A model generated the notes under the pieces. It worked only from the letters and a program-made list of their open reading frames with translations. It did not search any database and had not been told where the DNA came from. This document shows, piece after piece, positions 1 to 10,023 of a DNA stretch of 64,000 nt. Position 1 is the stretch's first letter. Each line of letters starts with the position of its first letter. This DNA is from Plantago ovata. Its lineage: Eukaryota > Streptophyta > Magnoliopsida > Lamiales > Plantaginaceae. The position numbers and the translations under genes were made by a program. The stretch spans positions 55,650,425-55,714,424 of the forward strand of contig CM051457.1 in the NCBI GenBank assembly GCA_028274465.1, given 5' to 3'.

Positions 1-674
1 AGAGCAAGATTGTTTCTCACCAAAAGAGAATTTATCTAAAATATCTCACTATAAAAGGATTTACCGAGACGGGAACTCAGAAATATCTTTGACCCAAAGA
101 GAAATGAGATATTTGATTAAGGGGGAACTTTCAGCAACTACAAGGCTTGTTACTTATAAAGTAATTGCTAAATTCAGAAGGATTAAAATTGCTGAAAAAA
201 GATTCTCTAATACATCAGCAAGCTATTAGTTTCTAAGTAAAAGAGATAAAATCCCTTGAATCAAGGTAAAATCTATAATGACGTTAATCGTGGCACAGGT
301 AAACTAGTTGTTAATCATGACATGAAATGCAATCGTGGCCATTGATTTTAAAGCAGTTGATGATCCAACAGTTAATGTTATAAAGTGAAAACATGCTCTG
401 GCGGTTTCAGGTTAGTGGACCACTATGCATTCAGTGCAAAGGCTGCACTAACTCGATGTATCTCTGTTTTACCCTTGCTGAGAACTCAAAACCATTGAGT
501 TTCTCACATAAGAGAGATACTATATAAATGAAGAGTTAGAGAAAGACAAAATTCTTTAACTCACATTTCCTTTCTCTGCAAAAAAAATCCCTGGCCTGTG
601 CTCTGAAACACTATACCTCCGGTCAAAAAGAAAAGCATCTTTTTCGTACTCCCCCAATCTTACCTTACTATATA
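1..674 (+). other. SIRE-1 post-pol non-coding region
   Basis: No ORF is conserved here between copies. The segment matches 21240-21940 of SIRE-2 and the reverse complement of 34770-34195 of SIRE-3. It holds degenerate short inverted repeats built on GCTGA/TCAGC and a conserved stretch leading to a TATA box near 521. It is probably the leader and promoter region of the env-like gene. Confidence 0.75.
521..530 (+). promoter_or_regulatory. TATA box upstream of the env-like ORF (SIRE-1)
   Basis: TATATAAATG follows AGAGATAC and lies 158 bp before the env-like ATG at 679. The same box occurs in SIRE-2 at 21784-21793 (159 bp before its ATG) and in SIRE-3 at 34332-34325 (141 bp before its ATG). Conservation of motif and distance suggests an internal promoter for a separate env-like transcript. 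This is inference; no transcript data are available. Confidence 0.5.
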
Positions 675-2642
675 ATGGATGGCTCCCAAAAGGCAAACCA
701 CCAAGAACACCAAGTCCTCCAAAGCTGATAGTGCTGGAAAAAGCAATGCTCCTACACTGGCAACGACTCCGGTGAAAAACACGGTGAAAATCATGCTTGC
801 CAACGACAGAATAATAGAGAGACCCATGCCTCCTACATATCTCAACACTGAAAAGTGTGAGCAGATGATGCAATGGGGCGGTTTTGCAAAAGAGAAGTAT
901 ATCCGATACTTCTATGAACAAGAACTAGACGAAGAAAACATTGAGGCGTTGAATTACATCAATCAACAAGGCCTACTTTACTTCATCACTGCTCACCCGA
1001 GAAAGAGAGTGAGTATGTTAGACACTATGGAATTCTACAATAATGCAGAAATCCAAACCCTCAGTCATGAACAAGGAATCACTGAAAAAGTGATTTCTAC
1101 AACAGTTCAGGGAAAGCAAATCATCCTGAATGGATTGATTTGGCAAACATTTTTCAGATTCCAACCACTAGAACTGAAGATGACATAACTACCACTGAAG
1201 AAAAAATTGAAGCCTTCTACAGTGATATCAGAAATGAGAGGATGAAGAACGGAGAAATTGCTCGTGTAACTTGGAACAAGTTCACAAAAAAGAAGCATCT
1301 TTGTCACTCACTTGGTCTAGTAGATGCTACTCATCAAAGTTTTAGACTCCCAAGTCGGAGGAATAGACCAAGTCGGCCTGAGAAGATGGTCATTGCTGAT
1401 GCACATATATGAAAACAAGACTGACATCAACTGGGCTAAATACATTTTCAATAGATTTGTTGACTGTATTACTAACTTCAAGGTTAAGGTTGAAGACAAT
1501 ATTGTCTCACCTATTTTCCCAGTGATGTATGGACTGAAAATCTGTTACATCTTGGAACATTTCCAGATCCATCTTAGAAACCCATTGTCGATCAAGAAGT
1601 CTGTATGCAATGTGGGAAGAGCTTTTTACAAGCTAAATGGACCCAAGGTTGCTGAAAAACAGTCCAAGAAAGCAACAGAATCAAACGTTGCTGATACTAC
1701 TGCTGCTACTGATACTGCTGCGCTTGCTGACACTAAAGCACCCAGCAAAAGATCAAAGAAGAAGAGAAAAGCTCATGATGATACTCAAACTGCAGCTTCA
1801 TCAGCTGATCATGTTCCTAAGAAGGCAAGAACAAAAACCTTCCCAAGGAAGAAAACAACGGCAAGAAAGTTTGTGCCGGTCGTCCATGTTATTCAGGACG
1901 ATGATACACCAGTGGCTGCTGAAAAGCAAACCACTATAGTAGATGTTGCAGAGGTACTTGCTGAAGCCTCTACAAATCCAATAAACTTGGATCCATCCAC
2001 TGAAGCAAGACCACAAGGCAGTGGAAATGAAATTCCTACCTTAGAAAGATTAGAAGATATCTACATCGTAGATAATCTAGATGATACAACACTTGAACCA
2101 GCAAGTGATATTGTTGTAGACCTCAGAAAGGCTGCACTTGCTGAAAATGTTGCCAGCAAAGCAACAGAAGAAAAAGAGACAGTTGCTGAAACAGCAACTA
2201 GTCAAGACAAAGAAGATGTTGAAGCTGCAATCATTGAAGAAACAGTTGCTGAAACTGCAACTGTTCAAGATCAAGAGTTTGCTGAAACTCATCAAGAAAC
2301 ACCATTCGATGACGCATCACATGATGCTGAGAATGTAAGACCAAGTTCACCACTCACTTCTATTTACAAAGTCCAACTGGTACTGACTGACCTAAGCCAG
2401 CAAATGGACATGGAGATTGATGATAACTCCAACAAGTCAGTGGACCTTTTTATGACTAGTAGTGAACTTAGAGGTCTCGATGTTTCTGCTCAACTTGTCC
2501 ACTCAGAGACAAGGGAGATTGCTGATGCTGAACAACTTTTCAATTAGAGTAAGAAAAGAAGTCTGCTGAAGATCTAGTCCCAGATAATGAAGAAGCAATC
2601 AATGTTGAAAGGACTGAGTCACCACCTGTCATTCTTCAGCAG

Positions 2643-2717
2643 GTAGTTAACTCAGAAATAAGCAAAACTTCTTTATCTGATACTTTATCTTTAGCTAACA
2701 CTATTGTTTCTTTACAG
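2643..2717 (+). other. candidate in-frame intron A of the env-like gene (75 bp)
   Basis: CAG|GTAGTT opens and TTTACAG| closes a 75 bp AT-rich stretch. The SIRE-3 counterpart (32110-32036) has the same length, the same flanks and divergent interior sequence. It is in phase 0 and free of stops in SIRE-3, so it could equally be coding. Confidence 0.45.
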
Positions 2718-2786
2718 ACTTCTCATGATACAAGGCAGAAGAGTGCTGAAACTTCTGCACCAGAATCTACAACTCCTGCTCAGCAG

Positions 2787-2858
2787 GTAGATGAAAATTT
2801 TGGTAACTTTACTAAGTTTAAAAACATAGTACTTGTATCTAACAAAGTGTTATTTCAG
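2787..2858 (+). other. candidate in-frame intron B of the env-like gene (72 bp)
   Basis: CAG|GTAGAT opens and TTATTTCAG|GATGAAC closes a 72 bp segment. SIRE-3 has a 72 bp equivalent at 31966-31895 with GTAGTT and TTTATTTCAG ends. Both are phase 0. Confidence 0.45.
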
Positions 2859-2954
2859 GATGAACAAATCAAGGATGCTGCTACAGCTCCTAATGAAATT
2901 GATGTAGTACCTCCACAACTAAGTGTGCAACATGAGCTTGTTGACAACTAGCAG

Positions 2955-3029
2955 GTACTTCATGTTACAGTTTTAGACTTTATAACTACTTTCCAAAACC
3001 TTCCAGGAAATAACTTTGCTTTTATTTAG
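2955..3029 (+). other. candidate in-frame intron C of the env-like gene (75 bp)
   Basis: CAG|GTACTT opens and TTTTATTTAG|GCTC closes 75 bp. SIRE-3 has 75 bp at 31815-31741 ending TTTTTCAG. In each copy a TAG stop lies within the last two codons before the donor site, at different codons, consistent with separate CAG to TAG changes. Confidence 0.45.
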
Positions 3030-4800
3030 GCTCAAAAGGAGATAAATGAAGCAATTCACATCACAGAAGTCCATGAAGTTAGTTCAGAAGAACTATACTC
3101 AAACTTCAAGAGAAACACTTTGATAAGAGTTGCTAAATCTGCCAGCAACTGGCAAAGGTACAGAAGAATGGACTTCTCAGATCTTCACATCCATCTCTCA
3201 AATGAAAATAAGAAAAACTCTCTCATCAAGCTCGAGACTTTTGTACACTCTATACTTCCTGAAGAGCTATCTTATTCTCAGCAAATGAATGCTAATCTGA
3301 TTGTCACAATCAGAAAGAATATGAAAGCTAAGTTCAAGAGTGCCTCTCCAGCTGACAAGCTGTGATGCTCAAAGGCTCATTTGTACCAGTGGTGGCTGAT
3401 CCCCACAAAATCAATGAGGAAGAAGAGGTAACAAGTCAGGCCAAATACAAACATCTCGAGTTAGTTATTCTAACAGATGATGATGAAGAAGAAGAGGATG
3501 AGAATGTCCCTGAAGATACAAGTGATGATGAATCAAAAGATTCAAAGGAGAGTAAGGACGAAGATGATGACAATCAAGGTCCTAGTCCAGATGCTGGTGG
3601 AGAAAAGTTGTCAGTTCCTGATCAAGAAGCTCAAGCACATGCTAAAAACCAAGAAGCTGAACAACCTCCCAGTCAGCAACAGGAATCTGCTTCAACTCCT
3701 GCTGACAGAACCACTCCAGCAACTGAACAAGTTGTTGAGACTGAAGAAGAGTATGCCAGAAAGCGGGCTGAAATGCCTAAAGGAAAAGAAAAGCTTTCTG
3801 ATGCCGAGTTAACCTTACTCGAAGCTCAGGTCACTGATTCAAACCATGAGGAAGATGAAATTCTTGATGAAGATTATCAAAGAGCATTAAAGAATAGTCT
3901 ACAGATTCATGACAGAAGCACTCAACATCTAGACATTACTCAATCATCAGGAGTGAACAACTTGGAAGAATCCTCCCTTCCACCTACTACTGGTGAAACT
4001 CCAGTCGTTGAGTCTCAAGAGTTGCCTTCAGCAACCACTCAACCAAACGTTACTGAGGCAATAGACTTAGGCGTCAAGGTTGCTGGCCTTGATGAACCTG
4101 ATGAGGAAGAAGACTTGTCAAATTTCTCAGCAAATGAAGAAGAAAAGGCAAAGAAAACAGAATAAAAAGTGGTAGAAATTCCTCCAGCATCCATCAATTC
4201 TGATGAAGGAGATGAGGAAAGAAGCCGCTTGCTGAGAAATGATGACCAAATTGCCACAAAACTTAGAGCCCATTGACTTACTCCCCCTTTAGTGTCGTTC
4301 CCAAACGTTGAGGAGTTTACTCCAAGAATTAAGGCACTAATGGCTGTTCACAAAGCATGCCAAGAAGAGGATGATGCACTGCTTGCTGAGAGTCCACTTA
4401 ACATCGAAAAGATACTGACTACTGTGGTGAGACACACTACTACTCTTACTATAGCTCAGAAAGATATAAGTGTACATAACAAGAGCTATGAAGATGATGT
4501 CAGCAAAGCACTCAAGCTAGCTAAAAGTGCATTGACAAATTCTCAGGCAATCATGGAAGAAAAGGTAAATAGCGAGCAACGACATGAGGAGAATTTGGCG
4601 TTTATCAAGGAAGAACTCTCTAAGCTTACTTCTGATCAGCAAGACATGATTCTTCAGTACAACAACCTTCATACTCTTGCTGAAAATTGCAATGATTTTT
4701 TCTCTATTCACATCAAACCGATGATGCAATCCATGTCTAAGGGCGGAAGATACAAGGAAAAAGTCTTCAAAAGACAAATCGTCTACTGCTCCCTCTTCAG

Positions 4801-6062
4801 TGATGAACGTTGGATTGTCGGGTTCCAATTAATCAAATAAATTTGTATTTAGCCAAAGGCAATTCACAACTACAACGAAAACCGTAGTGTAGCAGTAGAA
4901 TAACCTCGAGTGTCGATCTCTAAGGACTATAACTAGCTTTATCTAATTTAACTTAAGAATATAAAACAGTAGACGACTTAGCAAAGGTTTTTCTTTAACA
5001 GATAATGGAGATTGGTGATAGTATGGTCATTCAAAGCGTAGCAGGTTAATAATCATGCATAAATTCCCTGGTTTTGCATAGAGATCTTTGATCAATGAGT
5101 TGTCCAGTTGTAATTATTCAACACTACGAAGATAGATTTAGATAGATCAAAAGATCAATGAATTGTCCAATTGTGTTCAGTAATTATTCAACAATACGAA
5201 GATAGAGATTTAGATAGATCAAAGAAATAAAGCAATAACTCTAGGTATAATGCGCGATATAGCCATTAGCTTAATTATTAACCCTTCGCTAAGAAATCAC
5301 ATACTATCACCAACGAGAAGTATAGCTACTCATAGTTGTCATGCAATCAACAGAAATCATACCACGAATGAATGAAAACATGATGAAAGATATATAAATA
5401 TAAATAGAAAAACTGTAAGATACAATGTTACCGAAGGTTGTCAATCTCCGAAGAATCGCGATCTTACAAGCTCCAAACTGCTCAAAAAAGTATCTCCTAA
5501 GCTAAGAACCCCCAGAACAGGCTCTGGGAAATTCCTACCTAAAACTACAGAGAAAGGTGAGAGAAAAGGTCTGGAAAAGTATGAAAAACGGAGAAAACTG
5601 AACAACTATATATAGGCTTTCGAATTGTGTGGGGCGAAGGGCCCCACACACCGGGCGATTCGCCTGGTGTGGGGCGATTCGCCCCACATCCCGGGCGACT
5701 CGCCCGGGAGTAAATTCCGGCCAGATACGCATTTTCAACGCATTTTTGGATTTCTTCCCCTTTTCGGACTCGTTTTCTGCCTTCTAGTGACCTTCTAGCC
5801 TCCAGATTTGACCCCTAGACTTCAAATCCTATCCGGAATCTTTCAGATACTCCAATTAGGCTTCTGGAACACGAATTCCTTTTCTACTTCAATATAATTG
5901 CCCGGAAAACCTCGTTTTGAAACCAAAACCTGTAAAATAAAAACTAAAGGGAAACGTGACACTATTCTAATAAAATGCACCAAAATATAGCTAAATTAAC
6001 ATAGAGGATAGCTAAAATAGGTGAAAAAGACTCAAATGAAAGTGTAAAATACACATTCATCA
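4801..6062 (-). mobile_element. solo LTR, Athila/LARD-1-type, inside the SIRE-1 env-like gene
   Basis: It begins TGATGAACG and ends TTCATCA and reads as the reverse complement of the LARD-1 LTRs, including the CTCGAGTGTCGATCTC block and a TATA box. No internal region accompanies it, so it is a solo LTR from recombination between LTRs. The flanks (TTCAG left, GAAGT right) do not match, and about 560 bp of the host gene is missing compared with SIRE-3. A deletion therefore accompanied or followed insertion. Confidence 0.88.
5606..5708 (-). promoter_or_regulatory. TATA box and palindrome cluster of the solo LTR
   Basis: CTATATATAG at 5606-5615 lies 11 bp from a cluster of palindromes. 5627-5649 has 9 bp arms (GTGTGGGGC) with a 5 bp loop. 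5668-5688 is TGTGGGGCGA around one T. 5690-5708 is CCCGGGCGA around one C. On the element's strand the cluster is just upstream of the TATA box, in the U3 promoter position. Confidence 0.6.
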
Positions 6063-6691
6063 GAAGTCGATGTCCATTACCTTGGTGGGTGATCTATTTC
6101 TTGTTGGTGGATGTAAAATATGGCTTGATTCCTTATGAATATTTCTATCTTACTGCAAAGGATCAAGAAGAAGACCTTCGTTGGTTACGGAAGATTCATG
6201 CCAACAAGTGAATTTCAGACACTCAGCTACTTCATGCTAGCAATTGGGGCATGCACTTGTGGGTAATACACTACAAAGAAATGAATGGTGAAAATCATCA
6301 CTATACTGCCTGCAAAAATGCAAGAATAGTTCAACTTGAAGTCCGTAAACTACTTGAACATGACGAGAAGGACTGCGTTGAATTTACTGCTCTTGCTAAG
6401 AAGAGTGTAAAAGACATTCTTAGAGAATTCTCTGCTGGAATAGAATAGAGTCCCTTGAAAAGCTTTGTTTTGCTTATTGATTGTAATAGTTATCTGTGAA
6501 CTTTCTTGTAAACTTACTTCTGAAAGATAACTATCAGCAATCAACTTTTTTACTCTTATTGGTTCTTGATTATGCAAATTATTTATGTTTACTGATTTAT
6601 TATTCAAGTATGTTTGCATTAATCAACTGATTTATTCAACATCAGGAACCTCTAAAATGGTAACAATTAATTTATCCATGGATTGCTAACA

Positions 6692-6708
6692 TCAAAAAGG
6701 GGGAAATT
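6692..6708 (+). other. polypurine tract of SIRE-1
   Basis: TCAAAAAGGGGGAAATT directly precedes the LTR start TGTTAGG. The same tract is found reversed at 28614-28630 in SIRE-3. It is the expected plus-strand primer site for reverse transcription. Confidence 0.85.
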
Positions 6709-8226
6709 TGTTAGGAAACTTGTAATTTTGATGAGCAATTAACCATGCTAAATTAAGTAAAGTCCAATAACTAGTATTTTTAAGGTCCATAGGAATTTAG
6801 AATTTTAAGGACAATGTAAAAGAGGAGCGTTTGCTGAAAGACTTAATGTAGGTACTATTTATGTTCTTAAGCTTGCTGATGATGTACTTTGTTTTTACAA
6901 ACGAACTATTGAAGACCTAGAACCGCTCAGAAAGTGGAAAATTCGAAGACTGAAGACTTAGAAGAATTCTGAGAAAAGTATCTACAAAGGCACATGTTGC
7001 TTCAGAAAGTGAGATTTTCAGCAACAGCTTGCATAAGTGAAAATCCATATGACAGAGTAGGTTGTGCTTGCTGAAACTGAGACTGACCACTTGCTGACAA
7101 CATATGTGACCTCCTTGCTGAAGAGTACTTGCATTTTGACTCCAACGTTCATATTTGAATTTGATTCAAAAGAACATTAAATGCAAAGTAAGCACGCGAA
7201 GAACATGAAGACAAGAAGACAAATGAAGAACGCTGCTAAAAGTACAAAAGCAAGATAGTGACAACTTAAGGTACAAAACCTTAGAATTTGAAATTCAAAC
7301 GGATCCCTTGAGACACTATAATTAGAAGACCTTAGGGTGAGTAGAAGGGTGTGTCAACAACGTGATCAAACTCTCACTTGTGCTTTAAACACTCAAATCC
7401 TTCTCTACTCTCTACTGCCTATTGATCCGTTCCAATACTTAAGCTTGAAACAAAAGCTACTTGTGAAGAAGTAGAACATTGAAAGCTAAGAAATTAGTTA
7501 AGTGTTCTTTCTTTTAAACAAGAACAAGTCTTGACACCAGAAACAACAAACCTTCTTACTGCAAAGTATTACAAGTTGTGTTTCTTTAGATTACTTGTTA
7601 TAGTTGCAAAGTTGTATTCAAGTCATCCCATCCCAAACCTCTCTAACTGATAAACACCCTTTTACAGGCGTGAAATTCAGGGAGAATTAATCAAGCATAG
7701 CTTTTCTGATTATAGTCCCAAGTTTGGTGGAGAACAAGGTCACAATTCTCTAGTTTAGGTTGGAAACAAGGTAAGTGTGCTTTGGTTTCTGAGAATCATT
7801 AGTGATAGGACTTGTAAGAAACCTCATATCTTATCATAGTGGATTCAGTCCTAGAAAGGACAAAGTGGATTAGTTGAGAGATTACGCCACTCTCAGATAC
7901 CACTATAAAAGTGTTTGTGTGATTTACTTTCTTGCAATTATTTTTCAGCAAGTTACTTTGTTTTACACTGTCATTCTGCTTACTTGCTCAAACTAGTTTT
8001 CTGCCAAAAGCACTTATTGTAAAAGACTTCCGCACTTTATTTTTAAGTATCAGCAAACTCATTACTAAAAAGTAATAAGCACTTTCTGAGAAAGTTCAGT
8101 ATCTGCAAACTCATTACTGAAAAGTAATAAGTACTTACTGAGAGAGTTTTAAACGACGAAAAGTTTGAAAATACAATTCACCCCCCCCCCCCTCTAGTGT
8201 TTTCTTGTTGTTTAAAGGGACCAACA
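6709..8226 (+). repeat. 3' LTR of SIRE-1
   Basis: It runs from TGTTAGGAAACTTG to TTTAAAGGGACCAACA. The family LTR carries a TATA box (here degenerate, CTATAATTAG at 7316-7325), two copies of a roughly 52 bp unit containing TCAGCAAACTCATTACT near 8045-8150, and a poly-C run near 8181. Equivalent LTRs are at 27042-28613, 40506-42118 and 46645-48214. Confidence 0.93.
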
Positions 8227-9287
8227 ATTGAAGAATGCCTCGTTTGCGAATATACACATTCTTATGTGCACTTTGTTAAACAAAGGAGTCTCTCGTAACA
8301 TCTTCTACCTGGATCTGGTCAGTGACGACACAATGACGCATATTATCATCCTACAAATGGCCCGTTCCTATGAAACCGAGGGCGTACTACTGTTCACCAA
8401 GCGAGACTTTTCATCAAGAGAGGGCGAACAAATACTGGCTCTCATCAAACGTAGGAGGGTTCCCTAGAAAGAAAACACTCCACTATTATACCAGACTATC
8501 AAAGAATGAGTCTCTTTCAACCACTTCTTGAATGGCAAGACGAGGGTGGTCAAGAACAGGCCTTGGACAAAAGCGACACGAAACAAAATATTAAATTTAC
8601 AACTCGATAACTTCACAAGAACAAACTATTTACATGACACTTGACACTTTACCAAGACTGCTTTTTGGCTTGCAAGGACCCTTCTTTTGCTTTTTTGGGA
8701 CTTATTCTTTATTCTTCCTTTTTTTTATATTTTTTTCTTTTGTTTCTTTTTTCTTTTTTTTTTTTTATAAAGGCAAGCAGCAGTTCTAAACAACGAAACA
8801 ACGGAAAAGGAAAAAGACAACAAAGCAACCCCCTCCCCAAACCTATTCGATAGAATATGTTTAATATAAGGAATCACACACCTCACACTACCTCCTTCCT
8901 AGGCATTTGTCAATCTCTAATCGAGGTGAAGAACTTGTCGCCTCTTACGTACATAATTACATGGGTTACAACCATAGATTCTAATATGCATCATTTAATA
9001 AGGTCATCGTGAACCGCAGTAGAAGAAAACACCACTCAAGGAGGTGTCGAGACCACTAAGCCTAACTAGTGCACATGCGAATGTGACAAACCAAGCGAGA
9101 CAAGCCTCAAACTACTTGCAAAGTGATGCAACATATGATCAGTGGTCATAAACACTTAGTCTACCGAATAAAAAAGTTCAAGAAACTTTGCAATAAACTC
9201 CACACAACAACGTGCAACAACTAATCTAGGGATCATATGCATGCGAAAATTTGAAAAACACGAAAAATCACTAGAACATGTGCTAAA
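8227..9287 (-). other. ATH-1 3' internal region, non-coding
   Basis: Reversed, this stretch matches the LARD-1 interior at about 16200-17500, including the blocks near 8228-8560 and 16800 and the sequence CCCCTCCCCAAACCTATTCG at 8827-8846. A T-rich run at 8700-8770 corresponds to the A-rich run of LARD-1 at 17033-17165. No conserved ORF is seen. Confidence 0.6.
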
Positions 9288-9393
9288 AAGGTACGCACGA
9301 ACCAAAAGAGCACATAGTACTGAAAATCCGACAAATCACTAGAACTTGAGCTAAAAAGGTACGCACGAACCAAAAGAGCACATAGTACTAAAA
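9288..9393 (-). repeat. two-copy tandem repeat in ATH-1
   Basis: The block GCTAAAAAGGTACGCACGAA plus its continuation through GCACATAGTACT occurs twice about 68 bp apart (around 9282 and 9350). It is a simple local duplication with no coding role seen. Confidence 0.75.
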
Positions 9394-9401
9394 AGAAAGA
9401 C

Positions 9402-9440
9402 CCCTCCCCAAACCTAAACTTTTGCTCGTCCTCGAGCAAA
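9402..9440 (-). other. hairpin plus polypurine module of ATH-1
   Basis: On the minus strand TTTGCTCG-AGGA-CGAGCAAA (9440-9421) is a perfect 8 bp stem with a 4-base loop. A few bases later comes GGTTTGGGGAGGGG. LARD-1 has the same module before its 3' LTR (17710-17746) with a paired change in the stem. The module sits about 1.2 kb inside this element and resembles an internal polypurine tract. Confidence 0.6.
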
Positions 9441-9589
9441 GAAAAGTTGATTCGAAAGGAAAAATTGGATTGAAAGTACACTTCCCTGACATAAAGGTTC
9501 GTGTCCAACTCCTATAAGTGAGTAGTACCTGAAAGGACTCAAGAAACAAGTGAAAACGGGTGCACGAAGGTGAAAAGACTGGAAAAAGG

Positions 9590-9781
9590 GGAAATTTTGG
9601 GAATAGGGTCCAAGTGGACAGCTTGGCAGGAGCTACAGGGACCACTTGGCAAGCGGTCCGCTTGGGATCCTCCAGGCGGACCGCTTGGTTGCTGGCAGAA
9701 TTCCAGAGAACTCTGCTGGCATCCAGGCAGATCGCTTGGGGATTCCAAGTGGACCACTTGTCCTGTTTTCCCAAAATTTCC
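9590..9781 (-). other. large foldback of nested palindromes in ATH-1
   Basis: Perfect 14 bp outer arms (GGAAATTTTGGGAA at 9590-9603 and its complement at 9768-9781) enclose several short palindromes built on CCAAGCGG/CCGCTTGG. It lies downstream of the third ORF, at the same relative place as the twin hairpins of LARD-1 (15872-16002). Confidence 0.6.
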
Positions 9782-10023
9782 AAGTTTTTTTTCCTATCTT
9801 AAGTCACCTAAAGCACCGAAACGAAGACTAAGCTAAACTAAACACGACAAAAGGCACACAGGCCACAACTACGAAAACAAAGAGAAAGTACAAGAGTCAT
9901 AGGTTACATCATCAAACAACCAAATCGAAGAGAGAAGAATTCCAACCAACAATAGTAAACAAGCCATAATAATGATAATATGGAAATACTACCAATAAGA
10001 GTGGCTTCTGTCGACTGAGATTC

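Larger units (their letters stand above)
679..6448 (+). pseudogene. env-like third ORF of SIRE-1, broken
   Basis: The start MAPKRQTTKNTKSSK is chosen because SIRE-2 (21943) and SIRE-3 (34191) share it. The N-terminal third is a folded-looking domain with the segments DSQVGGIDQV and HIYENKT. The middle is low-complexity, rich in Ala-Glu, Asp/Glu runs and Thr-Gly-Glu-Thr-Pro. The C-terminal part is conserved (HASNWGMHLWV, end SAGIE). Aligned by eye with SIRE-3 it has 1-2 base losses near 1128, 1322, 2536 and 3352, several stops, and a solo LTR at 4801-6062 replacing roughly 560 bp of coding sequence. Sirevirus env-like proteins have been proposed to be envelope-related, but no signal peptide or clear membrane span is visible here, so the function is unknown. 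Confidence 0.8.
1..8226 (+). mobile_element. SIRE-1: 3' part of a Sirevirus-type Ty1/copia element
   Basis: The window opens in the non-coding stretch that follows pol in the other Sirevirus copies here. It continues through an env-like pseudogene, a polypurine tract and a 3' LTR ending CCAACA at 8226. The same order and sequence recur in SIRE-2 (20948-22142) and, reversed, in SIRE-3 (35096-27042). An env-like ORF after pol is characteristic of many Sireviruses. The 5' half lies outside the window. To the right the sequence changes at once to Athila-type DNA, so SIRE-1 probably inserted into ATH-1. The left flank is not visible, so no duplication can be checked. Confidence 0.93.

Noticed and set aside
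679..6448. Env-like ORF as a true viral envelope gene
   Set aside because: No signal peptide, clear transmembrane span or cysteine pattern of an envelope protein is visible, so only the neutral term env-like is used.
8228..8467. 79-codon ORF just right of the SIRE-1 LTR
   Set aside because: The region is the reverse of LARD-1 non-coding sequence (17330-17520), where no matching frame is open.
9539..9836. Several ORFs on both strands in the ATH-1 foldback
   Set aside because: Open frames on both strands arise from the inverted-repeat composition; residues reflect the repeat, with no domain.
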